DNA of 64,000 nt from UBA5336 sp038522375 (GCA_038522375.1 JBCBKE010000003.1:13315-77314); one strand, 5' to 3'; shown: positions 39,242-48,157, counted from the first letter of the stretch. A program made the numbers and translations. The notes: generated from the sequence alone by a model not told the origin.

Positions 39242-40882
39242 ATGCCCGATTCGGGATTGGTCCTACCGAAGGAGAAAAAACCGTTCTGGCAGCGCTGGAT
39301 CGGCGCGCTGCTGCGTCAGCTTTCCAAGGATATCGACCACCAGGAAGTGGTCGATCATGTCCATGAGGAAGGTGGGGTCAGCGGGCGCTACCTGTTCATG
39401 ACGGTGATGAGCTGCGCGGTTGCAACGCTCGGGCTTCTGCTCTCTTCGCCCGCGGTGATTATCGGCGCCATGCTGATCTCCCCGCTGATGGGACCGATCA
39501 TGCTGATGGGGTTTTCCATCTCCATTCTCGAATGGCCCGCGCTGAGGACGGCGATTTTCGCCCAGGCCTGCGGTATCCTGGCGGCCTTGGCGATCGCTTA
39601 TTCGATCGTTGCCCTGTCGCCCCTGAAGGAAGCGACACCGGAAATCCTGGCTCGGACCCAGCCGAACCTCTTTGACCTTCTGGTTGCGGTATTTTCAGGG
39701 CTTGCCGGCGGGTATGCGGTGGTTCACCGCAAGGGCGAGACAATCGTTGGCGTTGCCATCGCAACCGCCCTCATGCCGCCCCTGGCCGTGGTGGGGTTCG
39801 GGCTCGCGATCGGCGATTGGGCGATCGCCCAGGGATCGTTTTTCCTGTTCATGACCAACCTGTTGGCCATCGCGTTCTGCGTGGTGGGCCTTTCGAAACT
39901 CTATGGGTTTGGGGAGGATCACAGCCCCCGGCACACGGTCTGGCAGTCGATTCTGATCTTCCTGGTGCTCGGCGCGCTGGCCGTCCCGCTGGGGGTGGCC
40001 CTGCGGGATATTGCCTACCAGACGACGGTTTCAAGCCAGGTGCGGTCGGAGCTCTTGAGCGGCTATGTCGATGGCGCTGCCAAGATCTCCGAGTTCAATG
40101 TCGGGGTGCGCCGAACCGGTGAAATCGATGTGAATGCGATCGTCCTGACCACGGATCTGGTGGCGGGCATAGGCCCGGCACTGTCCGACAGACTGAGCGA
40201 GCGGTATGACCGGCCGGTATCTGTGGTTGTCGACCAGGTGACCGTGAACGAGGATGTGGGCCTGCAGACCGAAGCATTCCTGCGCATGGCCGAAAACTCG
40301 TTCGCAGAACCGCTGCGCGCGAGGATTGCCGAAATCGAGCGATTGGCGACCGAGCGGACGCCCGACATTCCGATCAGGAATGCCATCCCGTTTCCCCTCA
40401 AAGCCAGCGATGTGAACCCGGCGTCCCAGACCGCGATCTTCGTTGCCGCACCATCGGATGGCCTCACCCTGCCGGCCTATCGCGATATGGAACGCACGCT
40501 GAACCAGAATTTCCAGAACTGGACCATCACGATCATACCGCCGTTGACGGCCCTGCCGTCCATCGTGTTCGACGAGGGATCTGACATCATCACCACCGAG
40601 ATGGAACCCTCGCTCCAATTGGCTGTCTGGGCGCTGGACCGCTGGCAGACGCGCGAGGTCGAGGTGGTCGGATATGCATCGTCCACGGGCGAGCAAAGCG
40701 GAAACATGCGGCTGGCGGAACGTCGCGCCAACGCTGTGGCCTCGTGGCTTGGCGCCCAGGGATTGCTGGCGTCACCTGTGGGTGACTATCTCGCCTATCG
40801 TCAACGGGAAATTGAACGGGAGGCCGGATTCGCGCGCTTTCGGCGGGTGGTGGTGCGCCCTGCGGCCGATTCTGCCGAATAA
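39242..40882 (+). CDS. DUF389 membrane protein fused to an OmpA-like domain
   Basis: The 546-residue protein has a cytoplasmic N-terminus (about 45 residues, LLRQLSKDIDHQEVVDHVHE), then a DUF389 membrane region at about 50-265 with AVIIGAMLISPLMGPIMLMG and VGVAIATALMPPLAVVGFGL, both conserved. A soluble domain follows at about 280-440. The C-terminus at about 445-545 is OmpA-like: ALDRWQTREVEVVGYASSTG, then NMRLAERRANAVASWL and FRRVVVRP. DUF389 proteins are poorly characterised; the fused tail could contact peptidoglycan if periplasmic. The ATG at 39242 has AGGAG 5 nt upstream; 39239 is also possible. Confidence 0.85.
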   Translation: MPDSGLVLPKEKKPFWQRWIGALLRQLSKDIDHQEVVDHVHEEGGVSGRYLFMTVMSCAVATLGLLLSSPAVIIGAMLISPLMGPIMLMGFSISILEWPALRTAIFAQACGILAALAIAYSIVALSPLKEATPEILARTQPNLFDLLVAVFSGLAGGYAVVHRKGETIVGVAIATALMPPLAVVGFGLAIGDWAIAQGSFFLFMTNLLAIAFCVVGLSKLYGFGEDHSPRHTVWQSILIFLVLGALAVPLGVALRDIAYQTTVSSQVRSELLSGYVDGAAKISEFNVGVRRTGEIDVNAIVLTTDLVAGIGPALSDRLSERYDRPVSVVVDQVTVNEDVGLQTEAFLRMAENSFAEPLRARIAEIERLATERTPDIPIRNAIPFPLKASDVNPASQTAIFVAAPSDGLTLPAYRDMERTLNQNFQNWTITIIPPLTALPSIVFDEGSDIITTEMEPSLQLAVWALDRWQTREVEVVGYASSTGEQSGNMRLAERRANAVASWLGAQGLLASPVGDYLAYRQREIEREAGFARFRRVVVRPAADSAE

Positions 40883-40943
40883 GCGGTGCGTTTCTTGCGT
40901 GGCACGCGAACACCATTGCGAACTGCAGAGAACAGGCCTATGG

Positions 40944-40956
40944 TGCACTGCAACAA
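40944..40956. promoter_or_regulatory. TGC-rich motif upstream of phaZ, similar to PhaR-type sites
   Basis: TGCACTGCAACAA lies 36 bp before the phaZ ATG. It contains the inverted half-sites TGCA-C-TGCA and resembles TGC-rich operators described for the PHA regulator PhaR in alphaproteobacteria. Close variants occur in both TonB-receptor leaders at 59220 and 62307. Confidence 0.4.
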
Positions 40957-40991
40957 ATTTTCCACAGACGTGGCAGATCGGGGTTTTTAGT

Positions 40992-42290
40992 ATGCTTTAC
41001 AGCTTGGTCGAGATGAACCGTGCCGTGATGGCGCCTGTGCGCGCCGCTGCCAGGGCGAGCCGGGCAACGCTGAATAATCCGCTCAATCCCATGGGGCGCA
41101 CCGACTATGGCAAGTCGATGATTGCCATCGCCGACGTTTTCGAGAGCGCGACCCGGTTTTATGGAAAGCCTGACTGGAACCTCGACACGACGACGATCAA
41201 CGGGGTTTCCGTGGGCGTGACGCCCCAGGTCGCCTGGGGCTCGCCATGGTGCAACTTGATCCATTTCCAGCGTGACGGCGAACAGATGGCCAGGGCGCGG
41301 GGAACCGATGCTGCACCCCAGCCGCGCCTGATCATCGTTGCGCCCCTGTCCGGCCACTATGCGACGCTGTTGCGTGGTACGGTCGAGGCATTTCTGCCGA
41401 CCCATGAGGTCTACATGACCGACTGGACCGATGCGCGCATGGCACCGGTCTGGCTCGGGCGGTTCGATCTGAGCGATTACATCGATACGGTGCGCGACAT
41501 GATCCGCCATGTGGGCGGCGGGGCGAATGTGCTGGCTGTCTGCCAGCCGGGCCCCCCTGTGCTGGCAGCGATCTCCATGATGGCGGAGGAAGGCGACCCC
41601 AGCCGACCCGCAACCATGACTTTCATGGGCTCGCCGATCGATGCCCGACGGTCGCCAACGGTCCCGAACCAGCTCGCCGAGGAGCGCGATTTCGCGTGGT
41701 TCGAGGAGAACATGATCTACACGGTGCCGGCCCCGTGGCCGGGCATGCTCCGCCGCGTCTATCCAGGCTTCGTTCAGCTTTCGAGCTTCATGAACATGAA
41801 CTGGTCGCGCCATGTGGATGCCCAGTGGAAGTTCTTCAACCACCTCGTGGGCGGTGATGGCGACGGCATCGAAAAGCACAACAGCTTCTACGATGAGTAT
41901 CTCTCGGTGCTGGACCTGACGGAAGAGTTCTACCTCGAGACCATCCAGAAAGTGTTCCAGGAACACCACCTGGCACGGGGCATCTTCCTGCACCGGGGCC
42001 GTCTGGTCCGTCCCAGCGAGATTACCGATGTGGCGCTGATGACGGTCGAGGGCGAAAAGGATGATATTTCCGGCATCGGCCAGACCCAGGCCGCCCACGA
42101 CTTGTGTGAGAACCTGCCCGAGAGCATGCAGACCGACTATATCCAGCCCGGCGTTGGCCATTATGGCGTGTTCAACGGGTCGCGGTTCCGGACCGAGATC
42201 GTCCCGCGGGTGAATGAATTCATCAACCGTTTCGTCGACCGGGACCGCGAGGAAATCGCGGCCGCAGAGCGACTGAAGCGCGCGACCTGA
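40992..42290 (+). CDS. phaZ: Intracellular polyhydroxyalkanoate depolymerase
   Basis: The 432-residue protein matches the intracellular PhaZ family: LIIVAPLSGHYATLLRGTVE, then VYMTDWTDARMAPVWLGRFD, and NVLAVCQPGPPVLAAISMMA with the catalytic Cys. MTFMGSPIDARRSPTVPNQL, VALMTVEGEKDDISGIGQT with the Asp, and QPGVGHYGVFNGSRFR with the His complete the triad. It releases 3-hydroxybutyrate from stored granules in the cytoplasm. No phaC or phasin lies nearby. Confidence 0.95.
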   Translation: MLYSLVEMNRAVMAPVRAAARASRATLNNPLNPMGRTDYGKSMIAIADVFESATRFYGKPDWNLDTTTINGVSVGVTPQVAWGSPWCNLIHFQRDGEQMARARGTDAAPQPRLIIVAPLSGHYATLLRGTVEAFLPTHEVYMTDWTDARMAPVWLGRFDLSDYIDTVRDMIRHVGGGANVLAVCQPGPPVLAAISMMAEEGDPSRPATMTFMGSPIDARRSPTVPNQLAEERDFAWFEENMIYTVPAPWPGMLRRVYPGFVQLSSFMNMNWSRHVDAQWKFFNHLVGGDGDGIEKHNSFYDEYLSVLDLTEEFYLETIQKVFQEHHLARGIFLHRGRLVRPSEITDVALMTVEGEKDDISGIGQTQAAHDLCENLPESMQTDYIQPGVGHYGVFNGSRFRTEIVPRVNEFINRFVDRDREEIAAAERLKRAT

Positions 42291-42418
42291 AACCGACGGG
42301 ACTGGTGCGGGGGCTCTGTGCCGATCGGGACCCCGCCGCCGCCTTTTCGATGTGCCAATGCATTGTCCTGGCGGAATTTTTCAGGCCGAACGGGATCTCA
42401 TTGGCCTGCAAGTGGGCT

Positions 42419-42460
42419 AAAGCGGTGGACTTCCATTCGGCTCCAGACCACCGCTTTTGA
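42419..42460. terminator. Possible terminator between convergent phaZ and methyltransferase genes
   Basis: A perfect 10-bp inverted repeat, AAAGCGGTGG with CCACCGCTTT, spans a 19-nt loop and ends in CTTTTGA. The large loop and short T-run make it a modest candidate. It is the only stem seen in this 230-bp gap. Confidence 0.4.
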
Positions 42461-42522
42461 TCCCTGTTGTTGCGCAACGCAACGATCGGTTAGCAATCGA
42501 TTCCAACTGCTCCGAAGCTGCT

Positions 42523-43584
42523 TCAGGCTCTGGCCTCCAGAACCATGTTTGTCGGTGTCTCGGCGGCGCGGCGAACATGCATGAATCCGGCCTGGTTCAA
42601 CACTTCCGTGAGGCGTTTTTCGCCAGCCTGGGTGCCCAGACCCAAGCCGACTTCCTGGGCCAGGGATGTCGGGGTGCACAGGATGGTCGAGAAACCGTAA
42701 TAGATCGCCCCGAGAGGATGGAGGTTCTCGGCGACCGTGTCCCCAGCCATCGGTTCGACCATCATGAAGGTGCCGTCGGGCTTTAGGGTTTTCTTGATGT
42801 GGGTCGCAGCGCCGACCGGATCGCCCATGTCGTGCAGGGCGTCGAACACGAAGGCGACGTCATAGTCGTTCCCCGGATAGCCTTTCGCAGTCGTCACGTG
42901 GAATTCGACATTGGTCACGCCGGCTTCGGCGGCTGCGGCCTTTGCCGCGTCGATGGATGGGGCATGGAAATCGAAACCATGGAAAGTGGAATTCGGGAAT
43001 GCCTTCGCCATCATCACGGTCGACGAGCCGTGTCCGCAGGCGATGTCGGCGACCTTCGCGCCGGCTTCCAGCTTGTCCTTCACGCCATCCAGCGCCGGGA
43101 TCCAGTTTTCAAGGAGATTGGCCTCGTAGCCTGGGCGGAAGAAGCGGTCGGTTCCGCAGAACGTGCAGACCGAATGGTCGCCCCAGGGGCGACCCTCACC
43201 GGACTTGAAGGTCCTCAGCGCCTCGTCGTGTTTTTCGAATTGGCCAACTACGGACTGGAAGAAGCCCTGCATACAGGCGGGGTGTCCCTCCCGGGCAAAG
43301 ACCAGAGCCTGCTCTGGCGTGAGCGAGAAGTGTTCGGTTGCCGGATCGTGCGTGATGTAACCATTGGCAGCATTCGAAGCGAGCCATTCATGTACGTATT
43401 TCGCGTTCATGCCGAGCTTTTCGGCAAGGTCGGCGGCGGTGCACGGCCCGTGGGTCTCCAGCGCAGCGTAAACGCCAGCCTGGTCGCCCAGGTAAGCAAG
43501 CAACAGGCCCATGGCGCCGGCCACATCGCCCACGACCTTCCCCGCCAGGGCTTCCACCTTTTCCATATCGACAGTGTCTGACAT
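42523..43584 (-). CDS. SAM-dependent methyltransferase with N-terminal winged helix
   Basis: The 353-residue protein has a winged-helix dimerisation-like N-terminal domain (GDQAGVYAALETHGPCTAAD, LAEKLGMNAKYVHEWLASNA) and a class I methyltransferase domain with VADIACGHGSSTVMMAKAFP, FHGFDFHAPSIDAAKAAA and VAFVFDALHDMGDP. GGAGGACGC precedes the ATG at 43584. The layout is like Rv2258c-type and O-methyltransferase-like enzymes. The substrate is unknown. Confidence 0.88.
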   Translation of the reverse strand: MSDTVDMEKVEALAGKVVGDVAGAMGLLLAYLGDQAGVYAALETHGPCTAADLAEKLGMNAKYVHEWLASNAANGYITHDPATEHFSLTPEQALVFAREGHPACMQGFFQSVVGQFEKHDEALRTFKSGEGRPWGDHSVCTFCGTDRFFRPGYEANLLENWIPALDGVKDKLEAGAKVADIACGHGSSTVMMAKAFPNSTFHGFDFHAPSIDAAKAAAAEAGVTNVEFHVTTAKGYPGNDYDVAFVFDALHDMGDPVGAATHIKKTLKPDGTFMMVEPMAGDTVAENLHPLGAIYYGFSTILCTPTSLAQEVGLGLGTQAGEKRLTEVLNQAGFMHVRRAAETPTNMVLEARA

Positions 43585-43748
43585 TCTGCGTCCTCCCAAA
43601 CCAATGTCGAGCGGAGCTGTATCATCAAACGGGTGGAATCGGGAGCCAGTCTATCCGGTTTATCGGATGAAAACGCCGTTTCGTTCCCCGATTTTTCTGT
43701 TTCCGGAATCACGCCTGGTTTCGGTATGGGCACGTGTACGCGGTTTTC

Positions 43749-44774
43749 CTAGCCCTGGGGGACCTCGCTGACCTGGACGACGAGCTTGCCGAGGTTCTTG
43801 CCTGTGAACAGTCGCTCAAGGCTGGCCGGTGCGTTGTCGAGCCCCTCAACGATGTCTGTCTCGAACCTGATCTTGCCCGCCATCAGCCAGCCGGCCATGG
43901 CCTGGATGCCTTCCGGAAACCGGTCGAGATAGTCGATGATGATAAAGCCCTGGAGCTTCGTCCGGCGCATGAGCAGGTTCGAGAAATTGTAGGGACCAGG
44001 CACCGGCTCGGTCGCGTTGTAGCCGGAAATAAGCCCGCATAGCGGCATCCGCGAGAAATCGTTGAGCCGGGCAATCACGGCATCCATGATCGGCCCGCCC
44101 ACATTCTCGAAGTTGATATCGATTCCATCGGGGCAGTGCTTGTCGAGGGCTGCGCCCACATCGTCGGCCTTGTAGTTGATGGCGGCGTCGAAGCCTGCGG
44201 TTTCGGTCAGCCAGCGGCATTTGTCATCGGAGCCGGCGATGCCGACCACACGGCAGCCCTGGATCTTTGCAATCTGTCCGACCATGGAGCCAACGGCGCC
44301 GGCAGCCGCGGACACCACGACGGTCTCGCCAGGCTTGGGCTGGCCGATATCCATGAGGCCGAAATAGGCGGTCATGCCGGTCGCCCCCAGAGGGCCCATG
44401 TATGCGGTGAGCGGCACGCCGGGGAGCTGGGGAAGGACGTTCAGCTCCTGTCCGGGTTTGGTGTTGTAGAGCGCCCATTCGGCAAGGCCGGTATTGACGA
44501 TGGCGCCTTCGGGCACATTCGGGTCCCGGCTTTCGACAACGATGCCGATCCCGCCACCGCGCATACCTTCGCCAATCTGGACAGCCGGCATGTAGCCATC
44601 GATATCGCTCATCCAGATACGGTTCGTGGGGTCCAGCGACAGGTAGAATGTCTTCACACGCACATGACCGTCATCGAGCGGCGCGAGCGGCCGCTCTTCC
44701 ATCTGCAGGTCGCCTTCGGCCAGATCGCCTACCGGCCGGTTTTTCAGCACCCAAACCCTGTTGATCGCCGACAT
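43749..44774 (-). CDS. NADP-dependent medium-chain reductase, CurA/YncB type
   Basis: The 341-residue protein lacks zinc ligands and carries VVVSAAAGAVGSMVGQIAKI, CRVVGIAGSDDKCRWLTET and the substrate-side TFYLSLDPTNRIWMSD, the signature of the leukotriene B4 dehydrogenase/curcumin reductase branch. GVPLTAYMGPLGATGMTAYF and CGLISGYN are also typical. Such enzymes reduce alpha,beta-unsaturated ketones and alkenals with NADPH. It lies upstream of a separate ahpCD unit on the same strand; no shared regulation is evident. Confidence 0.9.
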   Translation of the reverse strand: MSAINRVWVLKNRPVGDLAEGDLQMEERPLAPLDDGHVRVKTFYLSLDPTNRIWMSDIDGYMPAVQIGEGMRGGGIGIVVESRDPNVPEGAIVNTGLAEWALYNTKPGQELNVLPQLPGVPLTAYMGPLGATGMTAYFGLMDIGQPKPGETVVVSAAAGAVGSMVGQIAKIQGCRVVGIAGSDDKCRWLTETAGFDAAINYKADDVGAALDKHCPDGIDINFENVGGPIMDAVIARLNDFSRMPLCGLISGYNATEPVPGPYNFSNLLMRRTKLQGFIIIDYLDRFPEGIQAMAGWLMAGKIRFETDIVEGLDNAPASLERLFTGKNLGKLVVQVSEVPQG

Positions 44775-44840
44775 GTGATTTCCTCCCTATCGTGTTTCAG
44801 GGGAGCATGGCGGGTTGGCTGGCGTTTGACTAGTCTCTGT

Positions 44841-45371
44841 CTAGGCGCCAGCCGCCTCTGCTGCGAGGACGCGGGCGATGGCGTTGATGACGGCGCCGAT
44901 GCGGAGCGACGTCTGTATCTGCTCGCTGGTCAGGCCGTGCTTGCGCAGCTCGGCTTCGTGGGCATCGAGGCACATCCCGCAGCCATTTACGGCCGAGACC
45001 GCCATGGAGAACAGTTCGAAATCGGCTTTCTCGATGCCGGGCGCACCGATAATGTTCATGCGAAGCTTGGCTGGCAGCGTCTGGTACGTCTCGTTGCTGA
45101 TTAGGTGCACAGCCCGGTAGTAGACATTGTTCATGCCCATGACGGCTGCGGCGCCCTTTGCGGCCTTCACTGCGTCGGGCGATAGTTTGCCGTCGATCTC
45201 GGCGTTGATCGCCTTCACCACGTCGGGCTGGCCGATGGCGTACGCGCAGGCCAGCATGCAGCCATACTTCTGCTGGTCAGTCAGGCTCGTTTCATTGGCA
45301 AGGGACCCAACGTTCAATTTCAGGTCCTTGGCATAGTCGGGCAGGGCAGATTTCAACGTGTCGATAGACAT
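44841..45371 (-). CDS. ahpD: Alkyl hydroperoxide reductase subunit AhpD
   Basis: The 176-residue protein has VNGCGMCLDAHEAELRKHGL, the Cys-x-x-Cys pair with the His and Glu of the AhpD proton relay, preceded by the family helices (LPDYAKDLKLNVGSLANET). It reduces AhpC using a lipoyl domain protein. It follows ahpC on the minus strand. The ATG at 45371 matches the family start; an ATG at 45395, just after a hairpin and a GGGAGGGG, would add eight residues. Confidence 0.95.
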   Translation of the reverse strand: MSIDTLKSALPDYAKDLKLNVGSLANETSLTDQQKYGCMLACAYAIGQPDVVKAINAEIDGKLSPDAVKAAKGAAAVMGMNNVYYRAVHLISNETYQTLPAKLRMNIIGAPGIEKADFELFSMAVSAVNGCGMCLDAHEAELRKHGLTSEQIQTSLRIGAVINAIARVLAAEAAGA

Positions 45372-45395
45372 TGGAGTCGGTCTCCAGGAAGACAT

Positions 45396-45422
45396 TCGCC
45401 CCTCCCTTAAAGGAAGGGGCGA
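45396..45422 (-). other. Hairpin between ahpC and ahpD
   Basis: TCGCCCCT and AGGGGCGA form a perfect 8-bp stem, extended with one mismatch toward the CTTAAAG loop. It is not followed by T residues in either direction, so it is more likely an mRNA processing or stabilising element than a terminator. It also covers the GGGAGGGG ribosome-binding candidate of the longer ahpD start. Confidence 0.55.
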
Positions 45423-45443
45423 TGGAGTGGGATGGGACGGCGC

Positions 45444-46007
45444 CTACTCGGCGGCGATCTCGAGCACATCACCGCCGACGGGGCGGTTACAGGGGCACAG
45501 CTCGTCGGTTTGCAAGCCGTCCAGTACGCGGAGCGTATCCTGTGGGTTGCGGCCAACATTGAGGTTGTTGACGTAGACATGCTGAATCACATTGTGCGGA
45601 TCGACGACGAAGGTCGCACGGTAGGCGACACCTTCTTCCTTGTCGCGGACGCCTAGCCCATCAACCAGTGAGCCATTGGTATCGGCGAACTGCCAAATCG
45701 GAAGCTCGGCGAGGTCCTGATGATCGCGGCGCCAGGCCAGTTTGGTGAATTCATTATCCGTAGAACCGCCCATGACAATCGCATCGCGGTCATCGAAGTC
45801 GCCGCCGAGGCGGGCGAATTCGGCAATTTCGGTCGGGCAGACGAAGGTGAAATCCTTCGGATAGAAGAAGATCACCTTCCACTTGCCGGGAAAGCTGTCC
45901 TGGGTGATTGGCTCGAAGGCGCTTTCGCCGCCTTGCTCATGTTGCATGAACTTCGGCTTCACGCCGGTAATCTTGAAGTCAGGAAGTTTGTCGCCAATGC
46001 CGAGCAT
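45444..46007 (-). CDS. ahpC: Alkyl hydroperoxide reductase AhpC (2-Cys peroxiredoxin)
   Basis: The 187-residue protein has KVIFFYPKDFTFVCPTEIAE with the peroxidatic Cys and TDELCPCNRP near the C-terminus with the resolving Cys. The central DHQDLAELPIWQFADTNG is typical of the AhpC class coupled to AhpD. It detoxifies peroxides and peroxynitrite. Start 46007 (MLGIGDKLPDF) has GGAGAA upstream. An OxyR-like half-operator lies about 110 bp upstream. Confidence 0.95.
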   Translation of the reverse strand: MLGIGDKLPDFKITGVKPKFMQHEQGGESAFEPITQDSFPGKWKVIFFYPKDFTFVCPTEIAEFARLGGDFDDRDAIVMGGSTDNEFTKLAWRRDHQDLAELPIWQFADTNGSLVDGLGVRDKEEGVAYRATFVVDPHNVIQHVYVNNLNVGRNPQDTLRVLDGLQTDELCPCNRPVGGDVLEIAAE

Positions 46008-46116
46008 CAGGGTTCTCCGGTGTAATCTGTAACAGTGACTGCAGCTCACCTGCCATCACGGAGGCCGATATGGCGCGCTGTATCCGAGCGACCAATTGAT
46101 AGTTAGCAACTGCGGT

Positions 46117-46131
46117 ATAGAGAAATCCTAT
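46117..46131. promoter_or_regulatory. OxyR-like ATAG-N7-CTAT site upstream of ahpC
   Basis: ATAGAGAAATCCTAT matches the ATAG-N7-CTAT element of OxyR operators exactly, and a further ATAG sits at 46099-46102. It lies 110 bp upstream of the ahpC start, in the right place for peroxide-responsive activation. The second element is out of the ideal 11-bp phase. Confidence 0.55.
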
Positions 46132-46199
46132 GGTGAAGCGCTCGCTGGAGGATGTGACCGATCCGCTCGTGGGCTGGGTCTGCCACGCGTCCGATCAGC

Positions 46200-46643
46200 C
46201 TAGCAGTCCCCGGTCCAGCGGCTGGAAATGATGATGCTGGAGGTGATCTCGATGCCGGTATCATGGCGTCCGGACATGGCGATGGCCCGGTCCACCCGGG
46301 TACCGTCCTCGCTGACGGTCAGTTTCATGGTGCCGTCCATCTCTACCGGTCCCCGTTGGCAAACCATGGTGTACGTCAGCACCCGGCCGTCCTGCGTCAC
46401 GTCCGACAGGTTGCAACCCTCCTGGTCGATGGTGGCCGGGTCGATGCGCGCATCATCGCCCAAAAGGCACTCGGCCGTGATCTCGGTTTTCACCGGCATG
46501 GAGGCGCTGTTGCCGCCTGCCATCATCGTGGCACTCGCGGTGGTGTTCTGTTCCCACTGGCCCGGCTTGATCGTGAGGCCGTCGGCCATGGCCGGCGACG
46601 ATGCTGACAGCATGATGAGCCAGGCCAAGGGAGTCCGCATCAT
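46200..46643 (-). CDS. Exported DUF3617 protein
   Basis: The 147-residue protein has a signal peptide (RTPLAWLIMLSASSPAMA, cleaved before DGLTIKPG) and the DUF3617 layout: LTIKPGQWEQNTTASATMMA, a Cys pair (ECLLGD and EGCNLSD), then LTYTMVCQRG and SSRWTGDC at the C-terminus. Four cysteines suggest two disulfides. DUF3617 proteins are periplasmic or lipoproteins of unknown function. The start may be 46643 or 46640. Confidence 0.85.
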   Translation of the reverse strand: MMRTPLAWLIMLSASSPAMADGLTIKPGQWEQNTTASATMMAGGNSASMPVKTEITAECLLGDDARIDPATIDQEGCNLSDVTQDGRVLTYTMVCQRGPVEMDGTMKLTVSEDGTRVDRAIAMSGRHDTGIEITSSIIISSRWTGDC

Positions 46644-46747
46644 CGTCGATCCGTTGCGTTGCCGAAGGTGCTAATTAGCCGGATTTGTGCCGGTTGCCAC
46701 GTCTGCGGTGCAGCGCGGGAGATTACCAATCCGCAACACCGGTCAAT

Positions 46748-46783
46748 GCGAAACGGCCCGATGCGCGCACCGGGCCGTTGATC
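46748..46783 (-). terminator. Terminator-like hairpin downstream of the CYP153 gene
   Basis: AACGGCCCG (46752-46760) and CGGGCCGTT (46771-46779) form a perfect 9-bp stem around a 10-nt loop. On the minus strand it is followed by only a short TTTCGC, so termination would be moderate. It lies about 40 bp after the P450 stop codon. Confidence 0.5.
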
Positions 46784-46819
46784 GCTTGTCATGGTTCGCG
46801 GCAAAGGCCGCAGGCATGT

Positions 46820-48157
46820 CTATTTCGCGTGTGCGATGACGGGCATCCAGGTGTAGCCCTTCACAAACGCGCCGGAGGTCAGCGAGGGCTCGTCCAGCAC
46901 TTCAATGCGGTCGAACCGGGCCAGCACCTCTTCCCACAGGATGCGCAGCTGCAGCTCGGCGAGCCGGTTGCCGACGCAGCGGTGGATCCCGAACCCGAAC
47001 GAGATGTGGCTGCGGACATTTGGCCGCTCGATCCAGAAATCGTTTGGCCTGTCCCAGTGGCGCGGGTCGCGGTTGCCCGACGCATACCACATCGCGATCT
47101 GATCGCCTTTCCTGATCGTCTGGCCATGCATCTCGACATCCTCGAGCGCAGTGCGGCGCATGAAGGCCAGGGGCGTCTGGTAGCGGATCGTCTCGGACAC
47201 CATGGCGGGGATCAGCGCATGATTGTTCTTGAGACTATCGAACTGGTCGGGGAACTGGTTGAGGAACAGGACCGATCCGGTCATCGAGTTCCGCGTTGTA
47301 TCATTGCCGCCAACGATCAGGAGAATGACGTTTCCGAGGAGCTCCTGGGGCGTCATGTTCCGGGTTTTCTCGCCATGGGCCAGGAGGCTCATCAGGTCAT
47401 TCTTGAGGGGGGCAGCGCCGCGCTCCTGGAAGATGCCCATGAAGGTGGTGAGGCATTCGAGCATCTCGCGCTTCCACTGCTCCTCGCCGCCGGGGCAGAT
47501 GTCGGGATTGTTCATGCCGGTGGCCATATCGGACCAGTGGGTCAGGTCGCGCCGGCGCTCGAACGGATAGTCGAAAAGGGTCGCGAGCATCATGGTGGTC
47601 AACTCGACCGACACGGTATCCACCCAGTCGAAGGGCTCGCCCACGGGAATGCTGTCGAGCAGGCCCTGGGTCCGCGACCGGATGAGCGGTTCAAACTCCT
47701 TGAGCATGTTTGGCGCAACCGCGGGCTGGACCGTGATCCGCTGCTCTGCGTGCCGGGGTTCGTCCATTGCAATGAACATCGGAAGCTCGAAATCGGAGAT
47801 CGGCGGCCCGAGGGTGATGCCGCCATGTTCCCAGGACGAGGAGAACCGTTTGTGGTCAGTGTCCACGGCCATGATGTCATCGTAGCGGGTGACCGACCAG
47901 AACGGGCCGGCGAAACTGTCTTCCGTGAAGTGGAGGGGGGCTTCGTCACGCATCCGCTCGAACCGGTCCCAATAGGCCCCCTGCCGCCAGATTTCGGAAT
48001 CGAGGATGTTGATGTCTGACAAGGCAACCGATGCTGCGGGCGGCACGGGGTCGCCCAACTCCAGGTAACCGGGGTGAAGCGGCTCGCGGGGCGACAGGGT
48101 CGGGCGGGTCAAATCATGTGGCAGGGGGTGGATCGTGTCAGCCAAGGGTTCCTCCAT
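46820..48157 (-). CDS. Cytochrome P450, CYP153-type alkane hydroxylase
   Basis: The 445-residue soluble P450 has the heme loop SFGFGIHRCVGNRLAELQLR, I-helix ILLIVGGNDTTRNSMTG and K-helix VSETIRYQTP. The GNDTTRNS helix, PMFIAMDEPRHAEQRITV and the C-terminal SGAFVKGYTWMPV are what I recall for CYP153, which hydroxylates medium-chain alkanes, fatty acids or cyclic compounds at terminal positions. CYP153 enzymes need a ferredoxin and ferredoxin reductase, usually next door; neither is present here. Start 48157 was chosen over 48190 for its GGAGG-like context. Confidence 0.9.
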   Translation of the reverse strand: MEEPLADTIHPLPHDLTRPTLSPREPLHPGYLELGDPVPPAASVALSDINILDSEIWRQGAYWDRFERMRDEAPLHFTEDSFAGPFWSVTRYDDIMAVDTDHKRFSSSWEHGGITLGPPISDFELPMFIAMDEPRHAEQRITVQPAVAPNMLKEFEPLIRSRTQGLLDSIPVGEPFDWVDTVSVELTTMMLATLFDYPFERRRDLTHWSDMATGMNNPDICPGGEEQWKREMLECLTTFMGIFQERGAAPLKNDLMSLLAHGEKTRNMTPQELLGNVILLIVGGNDTTRNSMTGSVLFLNQFPDQFDSLKNNHALIPAMVSETIRYQTPLAFMRRTALEDVEMHGQTIRKGDQIAMWYASGNRDPRHWDRPNDFWIERPNVRSHISFGFGIHRCVGNRLAELQLRILWEEVLARFDRIEVLDEPSLTSGAFVKGYTWMPVIAHAK

